Shown piece after piece: positions 49,558 to 60,846 of a stretch of 64,000 bases of DNA. The stretch lies in the NCBI GenBank assembly GCA_015501595.1, contig JADNRX010000029.1, forward strand, positions 1-64,000, read 5' to 3'. Below the pieces are notes generated by a model. It did no database searches and was not told where the DNA came from. It saw only the letters and a list, made by a program, of their open reading frames with translations. Position numbers and translations under genes: made by a program. Position 1 is the first letter of the stretch. Every line of letters begins with the position of its first letter. The stretch is from Hymenopellis radicata (taxonomy: Eukaryota > Basidiomycota > Agaricomycetes > Agaricales > Physalacriaceae).

Positions 49558-52500
49558 ATGCCTTCCGAGCCAAAGTATGGGCCTGTGCATTCAGGCTGGC
49601 CTGACGTGAATAGCTCCTCTCTATCCTCTTCACCTTCTACCTCTCTATCTTCCTCATTCTCGTCCTCCGCAGCTTCGCATATGCCTTCTCAGGACTCCAG
49701 TCAGTCTGAGATTCATATTACGGATCATTCGGCGCCTCTACCAACCCATCCTCATGTCCGCAACCTGGCTCTGGTTCCCTCCCGTCCACGCTCATCATCT
49801 CTTGCCGCGATGGGGCAGAATTTCAGCGGGGCCCCGTCGCAGGCGAACCCTACGGCGCCGTCGTCCCAGCTACACAAGGGAATCGCGGCAGCCACTGCGA
49901 CCGGTATGAAGCTGAAACGTGCGTTTGCCGGTAGACGGAAGAATAAGTCCGAGGACGCTACCAAATTGTTCTCTGCCCAAGGAAAGGACTACTTCACGGA
50001 CTCGGAGCTCGTTACCCCTGTTTCTACAGCGTCGACGTCGAGAGAGGTGAAGCCTCACGATCATATATGGGGAAAAGGAACTAAGATGACCTTGCAGTTG
50101 GCGCAACAAGTATTCCATGGCCGTAGGAGGTCGTCGGAGCAGAGGTCCGCCGCACAACCATCACATACTCCCCGCGTACGCCACCACCGCCACCTCCAAA
50201 ACCCATCGCAATGCAGGCCGCCGCCACCAAGGTCGTATCCCCACCGTCGCCTCTCCACATACCGAGCGCGGATCCAAGAGGTTCAATCATCGCCGTCAGT
50301 CCAGGTATATCCTCTGCGCTCAACTACATGCGCATGGGAGACCAGGATAAGGACCAGGACAAGACGAACACCCACAAGGCGGACAACTCAGACCGGGAGA
50401 AGGGTGAACAGAAGGAGGCCTGGCGCAAAAGCGATTCCACCATGAGCCATCACACTATACGACCCGGAGCCGCCCCTGGAACACGCGCGTCTCGTCCAGT
50501 TTCGATGGCGGAGTCTTTGCAGTCCATTCATACCATTGTACCCGTCAACAAGCGGCTCAGTGCGCTCATATCGGACGCTGATTTTGCGACACCAGAGGAG
50601 GAGCCCTCATCCACGTCGCCTGCTCTTCGCGAGCTGGTTACGCCGCCCAAATCCTCCCCTACCAACTCATTAAAGGCTCGCAACCGCCGCTCAATGTCTC
50701 TAAATCTGGGACCCACTTTCGCCAAGATTTACGTTCCTCCGTCATCAGCAACCGCGGCTGTTGTATCTGACGCTAAATATTCATCCAAGTCATTTGACGA
50801 GACCCACCCGCGCCTGCCACCTTCTGTATTGCAATTGCAGGAAACGCCGACGCTTACACGAGCAGCTGCCAATGGTATCATATCGCCATCTAGTCCTGGA
50901 TTGCAATCAACTGGTAACAACATTCGCGGTCGTTTGGCCGCCTGGTCAGCTACGAATACTGCACTTCCATCTCAGCGCAGCCTTCCTCCACCTCCACCCC
51001 GCCATTCGCCTGCAAACAGTTCTCCATCACGACACTCCCCAACCCCACCTCCTTCTTCCCGTCAGCCAACTGTCAGTATGACCGGTGGGTTTGGCCTTGC
51101 CAAACGCGCGGTTGAGAAGATGAATCGAGCCTGGGGCGGGTTTTCATCAGGATCAAGCAACTCTTCGTCATCCAGCACAGCACCTTCCTCGTACTCCGAC
51201 CACAATCTGGCAAGAATTAGCTCAAACCAATCTGGCCTTGGTCGTAATGGGAAGAAGTCTCGAAGAACTCCTGATGCACCGTCAGGCGCGTGGAGTGTCA
51301 ATTCTGCTACCTCCTCGATCTCAGATTCAGATGTCTTCATGACTCCTCCGGGTCCTTATTTGGGCAAACAGTTGCGCGGCCCTATGCGTACCAAGAGTGG
51401 AGGTGGCGGCGGCGGCGCCGTGGGTGGTATTGTCTTCGGCCGTGATCTCAAGAGTGTTACCAGAGAGACAGCTGTCGGCGTTGGTGTACAGTTCAGCGCC
51501 GCCGACTTGGACAGGGTATTGGGACCAGACCGAATTGGAATTGTTGACAAAAATCACCTACAAATGCTGGAAAAGCGGATGTTACCCGCGATTGTGGTTC
51601 GTTGCGCGCAGCATCTTCTATTGTGGGGGATACAAGAGGAAGGTCTCTTTCGGTGCGTCAAAGTTATCCTTAACCGCAATCTTAGTTAAATCTGCGTACA
51701 GCGTTTCTGGTCGTCCTTCACATGTCAACAAATTACGTGCCGATTTTGACACTGGTTAGTTTTCGTTAACTGCACATGCTGATACTCAACTCATCGATAT
51801 AGGGGCGGATTTTGACATGACTGAATGTTCCCCTGGTGAACTGGATCCCCATGCCGTTGCGTCCGTTTTCAAGGCCTTCCTACGCGAACGTAAGCGTCAG
51901 ATTACCTTCCCCGTTAAACGAATGCTAATTACGTTCACTAGTCCCTGAACCCATTCTAACGCATGCTCTACTACCTTACTTTGAGGCTGCTTTAACACAG
52001 GAAAATGCTTCTAATCCGCAGGCATCGTCAGCTTCCACTGGTGCGCGCGTTGGTGGCCGAGGGCCTACACTTCCTTCAGGCCCTCGGATTGGATTACGGA
52101 AACCGCCATCATTGTCCACTCTGGCTATGCCAAGTTTCGCTGGCATGCGTCCCCCCTCGCGTTCTTTGATCAATGCTTTCAAGTCGCTGCTTTCCCAGCT
52201 TCCACCAGAGAATAAGGACCTTATCCGCACAGTCACAGAACTCATCAAAGCTACTGCGATTGACAGCAAGGCCACAAAAATGCCGTTGAGCAATCTTCTT
52301 TTGGTGTTCTGTCCGAGCTTGAACATGAATCCACCCCTATTGAAGATTCTTTGCGAAGCCGAGGACATTTGGGATGCTATGCCATTGGATTCGCCTGTTC
52401 TCGATATCAAACGAGAAAGTGTCATCCTTGACATCAGCGCGCCTTCTACTGCTCAACCTCTCGTACATGACTCCCACCGCGGTATCGACGCGAACACTCC

Positions 52501-53704
52501 AGTGGAGGAAGAACGACCATCACTTGAAAAGGGCGAACGTCCACTGCCGAGCGCCAATTCCTTTGATCGCACTGCCAGAGCCAGACCAATGGGCCCAAGG
52601 CGCCATGTACCAGCTGCCGTTTTCGGAGAGTCTGTCGTTTCGTTTGACGATTCAACTCACCGGTCAGTTTCACCGCGGTCCATCGCCGCCACGTCTTCAG
52701 ATACGAAGTCCATCTCAGATGATGTGTCGTCGCATGACTCGATTTCGGAGGGTCACTCTATGACTTCCCCTCTATCACGCCTAGGTGTTTCTTCTCCACC
52801 ACCATTATCGTCATCCTCGGAATCTCTAGTGACACCGTCCAGTTCTTCTGCGAATCCATCCCTAACCGACATTCCTTTCATAAATGATCCCTACATGAAG
52901 CCGGAACCAGTCACATGCCCAATCATCGCCAGCTCGTCCGACCTTGCACTGAACATGGGAAACATCAGTGGACCCGTCCAGTTTCCTCTTTCAGATGAAA
53001 GTGACCAAATGGCCGTGCCCTCTCCTCGGAGGTCAATACCACTTATATCGCTTCCTGGTCGTTGCTCCAACCCTCCGTCACCTTCAGGGTCTCTCCCTGG
53101 GTCCCCTCGCCGCCGACTGAAGAAGCCGTCATTAACACTTCTCTTTTCCAAGCGGTCGGCATCCTCATTGACCTCCTCGCCAGGTGGGCGGCCCTACATA
53201 TCCTCTCCATATCTACAAACTTCAGCCTCTGATTCATCCATTTCTACCCCCATATCTGCCATTACTGCACCTCAGTCTCACTCCCCGAAGCCAGTTCCTG
53301 TTCTAGATACCACCATCGAATCTCCCTCTCTACGTCTCAGCATGGGTTTAGACGCTTCTCCTCCTAGTGAGACGTTGGAACACCAAATAGAGCACCCCAA
53401 CCCGCCAGAGGCTTTGAGCGATGCGCCATCTCTATCAGCGCGTTCCGGCCCAACGCCCATTGCGGATCACTATCGTTCAGTGTCGACTACGACACTACCA
53501 ATACTGTCTCCCGGTGAACAGCCATCACATCTCCGACCGAAACCTACTCGTAACGCTTCCAACGCCTCTGTCCTGTCGACGGCATCCTCCAATCACCTTG
53601 GAATACTGGATGACGACGAAGATCAAGAGGACTGGACGCAGAGTGTGCTCATGGCCGCTGATGCTGACGGACCATGGACGTTGCCGTACTCAACCACAAA
53701 GTGA
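49558..53704 (+). CDS. RhoGAP domain protein with long Ser/Pro-rich flanks
   Basis: Likely GTPase-activating protein that switches off Rho-type GTPases controlling polarity, actin and wall growth. The protein is about 1,300 residues. The N-terminal 650 are Ser/Pro-rich, starting MPSEPKYGPVHSGWPDVNSS. The RhoGAP core (about 51380-52370) has FGRDLKSVTRETAVGVGVQF, MLPAIVVRCAQHLLLWGIQE, GLFRVSGRPSHVNKLRADFD with the arginine finger in GLFR, SVFKAFLRELPEPILTHALL, and MPLSNLLLVFCPSLNMNPPL near its end. The core has an insert (QENASNPQASSASTGARVGG and following), longer than usual. The tail is again low complexity and ends WTLPYSTTK. Frame break at 50170-50173: QPSHTP in one frame, RTPPPPPPKPIAMQAAATKV in the frame needing one more C in the CCCC run. 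All three core introns join in phase. Confidence 0.85.
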
Positions 53705-54051
53705 TTACCAAGGCGTTCTACGACTACAGTACTTATCTCTATTCACTGCTTTCGACATGCTACTCCAACCTGTATTTACCTGGGCGCGCGTAAGCCACGA
53801 CCTTACTTTAATGTTACCTACTATACCGCAGCCAGTGGACACTTATCACACGTTTCAATTTGGGAGCACTTTGCATTCGTCTCGCGAGTAATAAGCGGCG
53901 ACTTGTTTGGTAGTATTGATACTTGAGGTCAAGGGTAACGCCGAGACCGAGATCATGATGCACCTCTGACGCGTCGTCACTACACGCCCATATATTACGG
54001 AGAACCATCTCGCCGTCATCCCCTATCTCTCTTTCAGTAACGACCACCATC
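53705..54051. other. Intergenic, RhoGAP to GH63-type gene
   Basis: Holds the 3' UTR of the RhoGAP gene and the promoter of the glycoside hydrolase. CTTTCAGTAACGACCACC directly precedes the ATG at 54052 (purine at -3, a good start context). No other element seen. Confidence 0.35.
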
Positions 54052-57000
54052 ATGGCCTCTGATACGATCAAGAAAGTGCAGGACAAGCTCTTTCGCGGCG
54101 CCGGCGCCGACGCGACGCCCCCGCCATCGTCGGAACGTGAGCCAGGCTTGACGATTAACATTCCAAAGCCCAGCAGTTCTCCTGTTCCCCCGCCTAAGCT
54201 TTTCAAGGCCGCAGAGTCGGGTGCCAACCCCAATCTCGCAGAGCAGGCCTCTTACCGTGAGCGTCTCGCCGCCCAACTCGGCGCAGAGTACAACGGAGTC
54301 GAAAGACATCGGCTGGTGCAAGATGTCAATAAGGAGAAACACTGGAAGCGCTTTGGCCCGTACCTTAGTGACAGGCAATGGGTATGTGCATCGTCATTTC
54401 CGCGCTCCATCGTATTGAACACGCATATATGCGCTTTTTAGGCTACAGTTCGCGAAGATTACTCGGGTAATGGTGATGCCTGGAGTCATTTCCCCACGAG
54501 CATGCTCGCTCTCGTGCATATCGCTGGGGCGAAGATGGTATTGCTGGCATATCAGACAACCATCAGCGCCTCTGCTTTGCTCTCTCGTTTTGGAACGGAG
54601 AGGACCCCATCCTCAAGGAGCGTCTTTTTGGTGTCACTGGTCATCAAGGCAACCATGGCGAGGATGTGAAGGAACTCTACTATTATCTCGACTCGACCCC
54701 TACGCATTCATACATGAAATTCCTTTACAAGTATCCCCAGCGCCGTTATCCGTATGAGGAACTGGTCACTGAGAACCAGAACCGAGGTCGCGATGTATCA
54801 GAGTTCGAAATCTTGGACACGGACGCGTTTGATGAGGACCGCTATTGGGACATCTTTGTCGAGGTAAATCTTTATAGTTCTTTCAACGTCGTTGTCTTAC
54901 TTAACCCTCCTCAGTATGCCAAGGATGAGGACGATCCGGATAACGTTTACGTTCGCATCACCAGCTACAACCGAGGTCCTGACCCAGCCACCCTTCATAT
55001 CATCCCTCAGTTCTGGTTCCCAAACACCTGGTCATGGCCTCTCGAGAAGCCGCCGATGCCCTCAATGAGCGCATCGACCCGGAACGATATCAATTGCATC
55101 ACTGCGAAGCATCCTGAGCTCCACAAAACGCATCTCTACTGTCTTCCTTCTCCGCCTCCAGTTGGGCCCTCTGGCAACTTTATTGGGGACCCTGATGATG
55201 TCATAGAGCCCGACTTGCTCTTCACCGAGAACAACACGAACTTCAGCAGGTTGTATGGTGGACAGAACGAAACTCCCTACGTGAAGGACGCGTTCCATGA
55301 CCACATCATTCCCTCCCATCGCCCTCCCGCGTCCGATTCTCAAGAGGACTTCTTCTCGCGGAGAATTAGAACGCGTACGGCATCGTCCTTCGGTGCCCCG
55401 CTGCCCGAGGAACGAGAGCAGGGCCCATGTACACCTTTCCCAGCTGGTCCGACCTATGTGAACCCCGACAAGACGGGAACCAAGTCTGCCGCACACTATA
55501 CTTTCCGTGATGTTCCTGGTCAAGGCGGTTGCGTTGTTGTACGGCTTAAAATGACGCCACTCTCTGCACGCAAAGATCCGAGTGTCATGGACGAAGGACT
55601 ATTCGATGATACCGTGGAGGCGCGTCGCCAGGAAGCTGACGAATTTTACAATTCATTCGTCTTTGGACCAATCAGTGACGACCTGAAACAGATCATGAGG
55701 CAGGCGCTCGGCGGCATGCTCTGGACGAAGCAGTATTACCAGTTTATCCAAAGCGAGTGGATTGCAGGTGATCCCGCTCAGCCAGCTCCTCCCCCAGAAC
55801 GGAAATTCATCCGGAATCGCGTACGTTTTTTGATAACTTCACTGGAGTTTGCTCATTGGATTTTCAGGAATGGCGACACATGCATGTAGCTGACGTTCTG
55901 TCCATGCCCGATAAGTAAGCATTCGTCTTCGTCCCAGACAAAATGGTATTCAGATATTTAGGTGGGAATACCCTTTCTTCGCTGCGTGGGATTCCGCCTT
56001 CCATTGTATTCCCCTTGCCGTCGTCGACCCAGCCTTCGCGAAGAAGCAGCTTGACCTGCTCACCCGTGAATGGTACATGAAACCTGATGGTCAGATTCCT
56101 GCGTACGAATGGAACTTTAGCGACGTCAATCCTCCTGTTCACGCTTGGTGAGCATGACTATCACCGAAGGCATTTAGCTTTTACTCAGTAAACAACTCAT
56201 AGGGCGACTTTCCGTGTTTTCAAAATTGAGCGCAAGCTTCACGGTACAGAAGATTTAGGCTTCCTGGAGCGTGTTTTCCAAAAGCTGCTCCTTAATTTCA
56301 CTTGGTAAATTTCTCATGCTTATGTTGCCTCGCCTAATGCCACGTTTTCAGGTGGGTAAACCGCAAGGATCAAGGTGGCAACAACGTCTTCGAGGGAGGC
56401 TTCCTTGGTTTGGACAATATTGGCGCGTTCAACCGATCAGAACCACTTCCTACTGGAGGCGTCTTACGTCAAGCCGACGGAACTGCTTGGATGGCATTCT
56501 ATTGTCTCAACATGTTCGTATACACAGCTCTTGACATCTTCTTCGATTGACCGTTGTGACAGGTTAAACATGGCCCTTGAGCTCGCCAAACATAATCCAG
56601 TTTATGAGGATATTGCTTCCAAATTCTTCGAGGTTAGGTTTGATCGTGATCCTTGAACGCTATTCTGATTTACATCCAGCACTTCATCTTTATTGCGGAC
56701 GCCATGACCTACAAAGAGGGTGATGATGAGTTCAGTCTGTGGAATGAACAGGATGGAATGTACTACGATGCCATCCAGTTCGGTCCCGGCAATTCCATGC
56801 AGCTACCTGTTAGAAGTCTCGTCGGTCTCATTCCTCTTTATGCGACACTAGTCTTAGAACCGGCTACTTTGAACCGGTTCCCGGGTTTCAAGAAGCGTGT
56901 AGAATGGTTTATCGACAATCGTCCCGAGGTCGCGGCGCGCAACATGGCCAACATGAAAGGTCCGCCTTCTAGATCTTGTGTATCTTGCCGTCACTCATGC

Positions 57001-58119
57001 ACTCGTATTCTAGTTCGTGGTAAGGACGAACGCAGGTTGATGGCTTTGGCCAGCAAGGAGCGTCTAGTGCAGATATTGGAGAAGATGTTGGACGAAGACG
57101 AGTTTTTGAGTGAACATGGAATTCGTTCGTAAGTCTTGTCGTGGATTGTCACCTACTTCTGGCTTATTTCTCCAGTTTGTCCAAACTGCATCAGGAACAG
57201 CCATGGGGCATGGATGTGAACGGTCAGCGCTATGAGGTGAACTACTGGCCCGGCGATTCGTTGTCCGGAATGTTTGGTGGCAATTCCAACTGGAGGGGAC
57301 CTATTTGTACGTGCTGCCCTACTCCTCATGACTGAAATACTGAGATTCCCTCAGGGTTAGCCACGAACTTTTTGCTGATCGAGAGCTTGCAGAGATTCTA
57401 TCAATACTACGGTGATGAACTTCAGGTGAGACTCAGCGTATTGTCTCTCTTTCCACCACAACATAAAATTTATAGGTTGAATGCCCTACTGGCAGCGGAG
57501 ACTACATGAACCTTGCCGGTGTCGCGGAAGAGATCCAGCATCGAATCATTCATATCTTCGGTCGCGACATGCAAGGCAAACGAGCGACAAACGGTGGTGT
57601 GACTAAGCTTGATCATGACCCTCATTTCCGGGACTACGTCTGGTTCTACGAGGTATGTGATGTCGTTGCATGTTGACGCTGGACTCACTTTCATCTGACA
57701 GTTCTTCCACGCCGATAACGGCAAAGGTCTTGGCGCATCCCATCAGACGGGCTGGTGAGTTCCTCGAGGTATTCCTGAATGAAAGCTGAAACTACTGTGT
57801 TCGTTCCTTAGGTCTGGGTTAGTGGCGTACCACATTCTGCAGAGCGGGGTTACCTGCCGCTTGCCGAAAACTCCGAAGAGTAAGCGGTCTTGCTTATATG
57901 GATGTGTAAGACGCTAACTTTGCATCCAGCTCCTCGTAGTCTCGCTCACCATTACTTCGATGTGAGTCTCAACCGCACTGTGACTAGGCGTTGCTCATTT
58001 GTTATTAGGAAACGATTGATTCTCGGTCTGAGTTTGGCGACGACGCGAAGTCTGCTTTCAGCGCCATGAGCAGCTTCGACCGAAACACCCTTGGTGACTT
58101 GTCCCCTGATGCTTTGTAG
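54052..58119 (+). CDS. Glycoside hydrolase family 63-type protein (MGH1-like)
   Basis: Predicted sugar hydrolase. Mushroom proteins of this type are placed in GH63 and carry a mannosylglycerate-hydrolase-like domain; the substrate is not known. No signal peptide, so probably cytosolic. Start [20 protein letters not shown]; then [75 protein letters not shown] and [20 protein letters not shown]. In the (alpha/alpha)6 part: [111 protein letters not shown]. The end is [11 protein letters not shown] at 58119. About 18 short introns. Frame break at 54492-54495 between SHFP and HEHARS: one extra C in the CCCC run restores the conserved stretch, so a sequence error is likely. Confidence 0.88.
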
Positions 58120-58300
58120 AAATGGACTGTTTTATGTTGTAAACTACGCTGTATACCTCAAAAGTCTGTACACTATACTATTCACGATAGATACACACCG
58201 AAACACATGTAACCTGTAATACCCGCATATCAGATCAGTAATAGACACGATACTTGTTTGCAAGTGGGGATCGCAGTCATGCGAGCAGAGAATGAACTTG

Positions 58301-58800
58301 TTACGAAGGAACTACGTACTCGAGGACGGCACTCCAGATGTCTACAGCAATGCAACGGGCCGTGGTGTTTAGTGTCCTTTGGGCTACAGCCCAGATCAGT
58401 GCTTGCATCTGTGTGGATGGAAACGTGGGTCATGTCTTCCTCAGGACAGACATCATGCACAAGGGAAATGGGCACGGAGTCCCGCGTCACGCCCAGAAGA
58501 AAAGCGGTCAGCGAGATGTCCTGCTTTCTCGGCTGCCAAACAAGTGGTTCATACACGTAGACGCGATCGGACGCGGTGGCGAGGAAATGGGACATGAGGA
58601 CATCATGCCCCTGGCTGGTGAAATCTCCCGTGTGAGAGTGATTGAAGTGCACATAACGCGTCGACTTGTCTGGGTGGATAAATGACTTTAGCTCGAAGTC
58701 CCGGAGCTGCATATGGAGGACGTCTGATGAAATGAGTGGAGAGATACGTGACTGGGAGCACTGCAGCCACGACAAGGAGGAGTTTATGGTGGAGACGCAT
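58301..58800 (-). pseudogene. Degenerate fragment of an agaric type-II membrane protein family
   Basis: Resembles, from memory, a mushroom family of single-anchor proteins that may be glycosyltransferases of the O-fucosyltransferase type; this is tentative. The ATG at 58800 gives MRLHHKLLLVVAAVLPVTYL, a possible signal anchor. The similarity continues in another frame: LRDFELKSFIHPDKSTRYVH, FNHSHTGDFTSQGHDVLMSH, FLATASDRVYVYEPLVWQPR and VCPEEDMTHVSIHTD. A second change leads to QALIWAVAQRTLNTTARC and IAVDIWSAVLEYVVPS with a stop at 58301. The first jump could be an intron ending at CATATGCAG; the second has no splice option. Relatives are about twice as long, so at least the C-terminal half is missing. 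Probably a pseudogene or relic. Confidence 0.4.
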
Positions 58801-59732
58801 AGAACCTGCATGGGAACCAACGGGTGTCTTCTGATCCCATATCCGCCTATCATACATCATTGGATACCAACTGTGCCAATGCCATGTTGGTGCAGTGATC
58901 TCCCATATGGATGTCGAGACCGCATACGACGTACTACAGTATTATGGGAGCAAGAAGAACTATCTTGATAAATGCGCATCACGGACAGAGAAATAGCTAT
59001 TCAGTCGATCGCGTATAGGATATGACGGATCATGCATGATGGCGGGGCCCGTAATACTAACAGGTCACAGCTCTGAAGAAGGCTCTCCCAGCTTCTCCTA
59101 GGCGAGCACAGGCGAAGGTTAGGCGATAATGTTCAGGTTGAAGTTGAGAGGAGACGTACGTGGGAATTTTTTGGCAGAATCAAAACTTTACGATCGTTGC
59201 GGCGTTCAGTTTTCTACGGTACTGTGATTGACAAGTTCCTTTCATCGCACATCTTCGAGTTCAACATTCAACAATGGGGTTCATGTCAACGATCTGTCTG
59301 GTACTGCTATCTTCGGCTATGTAATACGAGGCGCTGCCTAATCAATCGGGGTTTCACGAAAGCATCGCCTCAACTCGACAAAACTTCTCTTCCATCAGCT
59401 GGGATTCTCGGGCATGACCTTCTATGATAACGAATTCCGCCTGTTATTGACCACCGTTATGACCTTGAAACGGTGCTTTACTTGGGAGCTTCGGGCGTAC
59501 TCTTGTCTGCAAATTTCCAATCCGGGAGGTGCACAGGACTGAGATCCAGCCTCGACCCTGTGCTCTCTGTGGCTGATACATATAATATATTTCGACCTGC
59601 CTGGTTTCATTTCTTCTTCTTTTCCCTCGGTGACTTGTACGCTGTCGCGGTCGATAGTAAGTCTCCTCGCGTCTCAACTAGATATTCATTGAACCACCCT
59701 GCCAGATTTCTCGCCCGGCTCCCTCTAATTAA
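58801..59732. other. Region without a recognised gene
   Basis: About 930 bp with no supported coding region. The left part would hold the promoter of the degenerate minus-strand fragment. Short plus-strand frames at 59197-59427 and 59473-59751 have no domain. The second runs up to the start of the next membrane protein, so a missed 5' exon of that gene could lie here. Confidence 0.35.
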
Positions 59733-60708
59733 ATGGCCCCTTCACGCTTAACGTTACGCGCCAGTAATACCCCACCTCCGAAGGACGCATCCTTGACGCA
59801 AGATGCCAAAATCGCGCTCATTTCAGGAATAGTCGCTGGCATTGCCGGAATAATCCTCGGTATTTTTGTCATTCGTGCGGTCTTGCGCAACAGGAGGAAC
59901 AGAAACAGAAGGAGGGAAGCTATACCGCGCTTGCTCGGGGCCCACTACTCTTCCGGCGGGCATGCACGCAACCAAAGCACGATGGAGCACCTAATTCCCG
60001 ATGGGCCCCATCGCCGGGAGGACTCGCAAGGGTACGTCTATGAGACGACTTCCGGCTCTTATATATCGCAGTCGTGGTCGGATACTACGACGCGCTATTC
60101 TCGTGCCGTGTCTTATGACGACCCCAGTATCTCCCGCGCGCGGCACCATACAGGGAGCCCTCCGTCGCAAACGATCTTGTCCCAGTACGCTCGATGTCTG
60201 GGAGCATGTATGAGATCAATGACGCGTTCCCCATCCCGTCCTCCCCTCCCGAGCGCCGATCAATGCATAGCAGCCCGAAATGTCTTCCCCGTCTAATCAT
60301 CCCCAACGCTGCTGTGGTGCCAAAATCAGCCGTTGCGGTGTCCGTTTCAAATTCAGAGCCTGTGCCAGCAGGCGGTTCCGCGAAATCATCCGCGTCAGCT
60401 TACTCGCAGACGTCCGCGGGGAGCGTCGGGAGTATCAAGTCTCCAATGAGGTCCTGCCGCCAGTTCCTCCCGTACCGGATTACATCGTGGTGAATGCGCA
60501 CGCGTCGGAGGAAGGTGCGCCTTTAGGGAGAGCCGATACCGTTGCGATTGCGTCTTTGTTGCAGGAGCGCGCTCAGAGGATGTCGGGGGTGTCACGCGCC
60601 GCTAGCCATGTTTCACGCATCGAGAGATGGGATTCGGTTAAGCACGGAAACGCATACTTGCCCGAGAGTCCCGGCGGCACGCTCTTGCCACCGCCTGAAA
60701 GCTCATAG
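59733..60708 (+). CDS. Single-pass membrane protein with Ser/Pro-rich tail, two frame changes
   Basis: Role unknown. The ATG at 59733 gives a short outer part (MAPSRLTLRASNTPPPKDAS), a Gly/Ile-rich helix IALISGIVAGIAGIILGIFV and a strong stop-transfer RNRRNRNRRREAIPRLLGA. The tail is polar with YVYETTSGSYISQSW. It continues in a second frame from about 60150-60195 (DLVPVRSMSGSMYEINDAFP, IPSSPPERRSMHSSPK, SAYSQTSAGSVGSIKSP) and in a third from about 60440 (NEVLPPVPPVPDYIVVNAHA, VSRAASHVSRIERWDSVKHG), ending GGTLLPPPESS at 60708. Each jump is to the frame reached by adding one base; no splice pair explains them. The Gly/Ile-rich helix plus Arg-rich anchor and Ser/Pro tail matches the ending of the mushroom membrane family at 45811, so a missing extracellular part upstream is possible. 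Confidence 0.5.
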
Positions 60709-60846
60709 CGGCATGCCACATGCAGGGATTATCTGCACGATTTTCACGCTCAGATACGAGGATGATGACTGAGATTTTTCTTTTATACATGGACTATACC
60801 GCTTCCGAGTCAATGCTGTACATTATTGCTTACATCGTATCATTTG

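Noticed and set aside
38619..54495. Programmed -1 frameshifting as the common cause of the breaks
   Set aside because: Only the GH63 site has an X-XXY-YYZ heptamer in frame; UTP20, carrier and RhoGAP sites do not. Sequence error is simpler.
58258..58685. Plus-strand open frames at the degenerate fragment
   Set aside because: They are antisense to the family-like minus-strand sequence and show no motif of their own.
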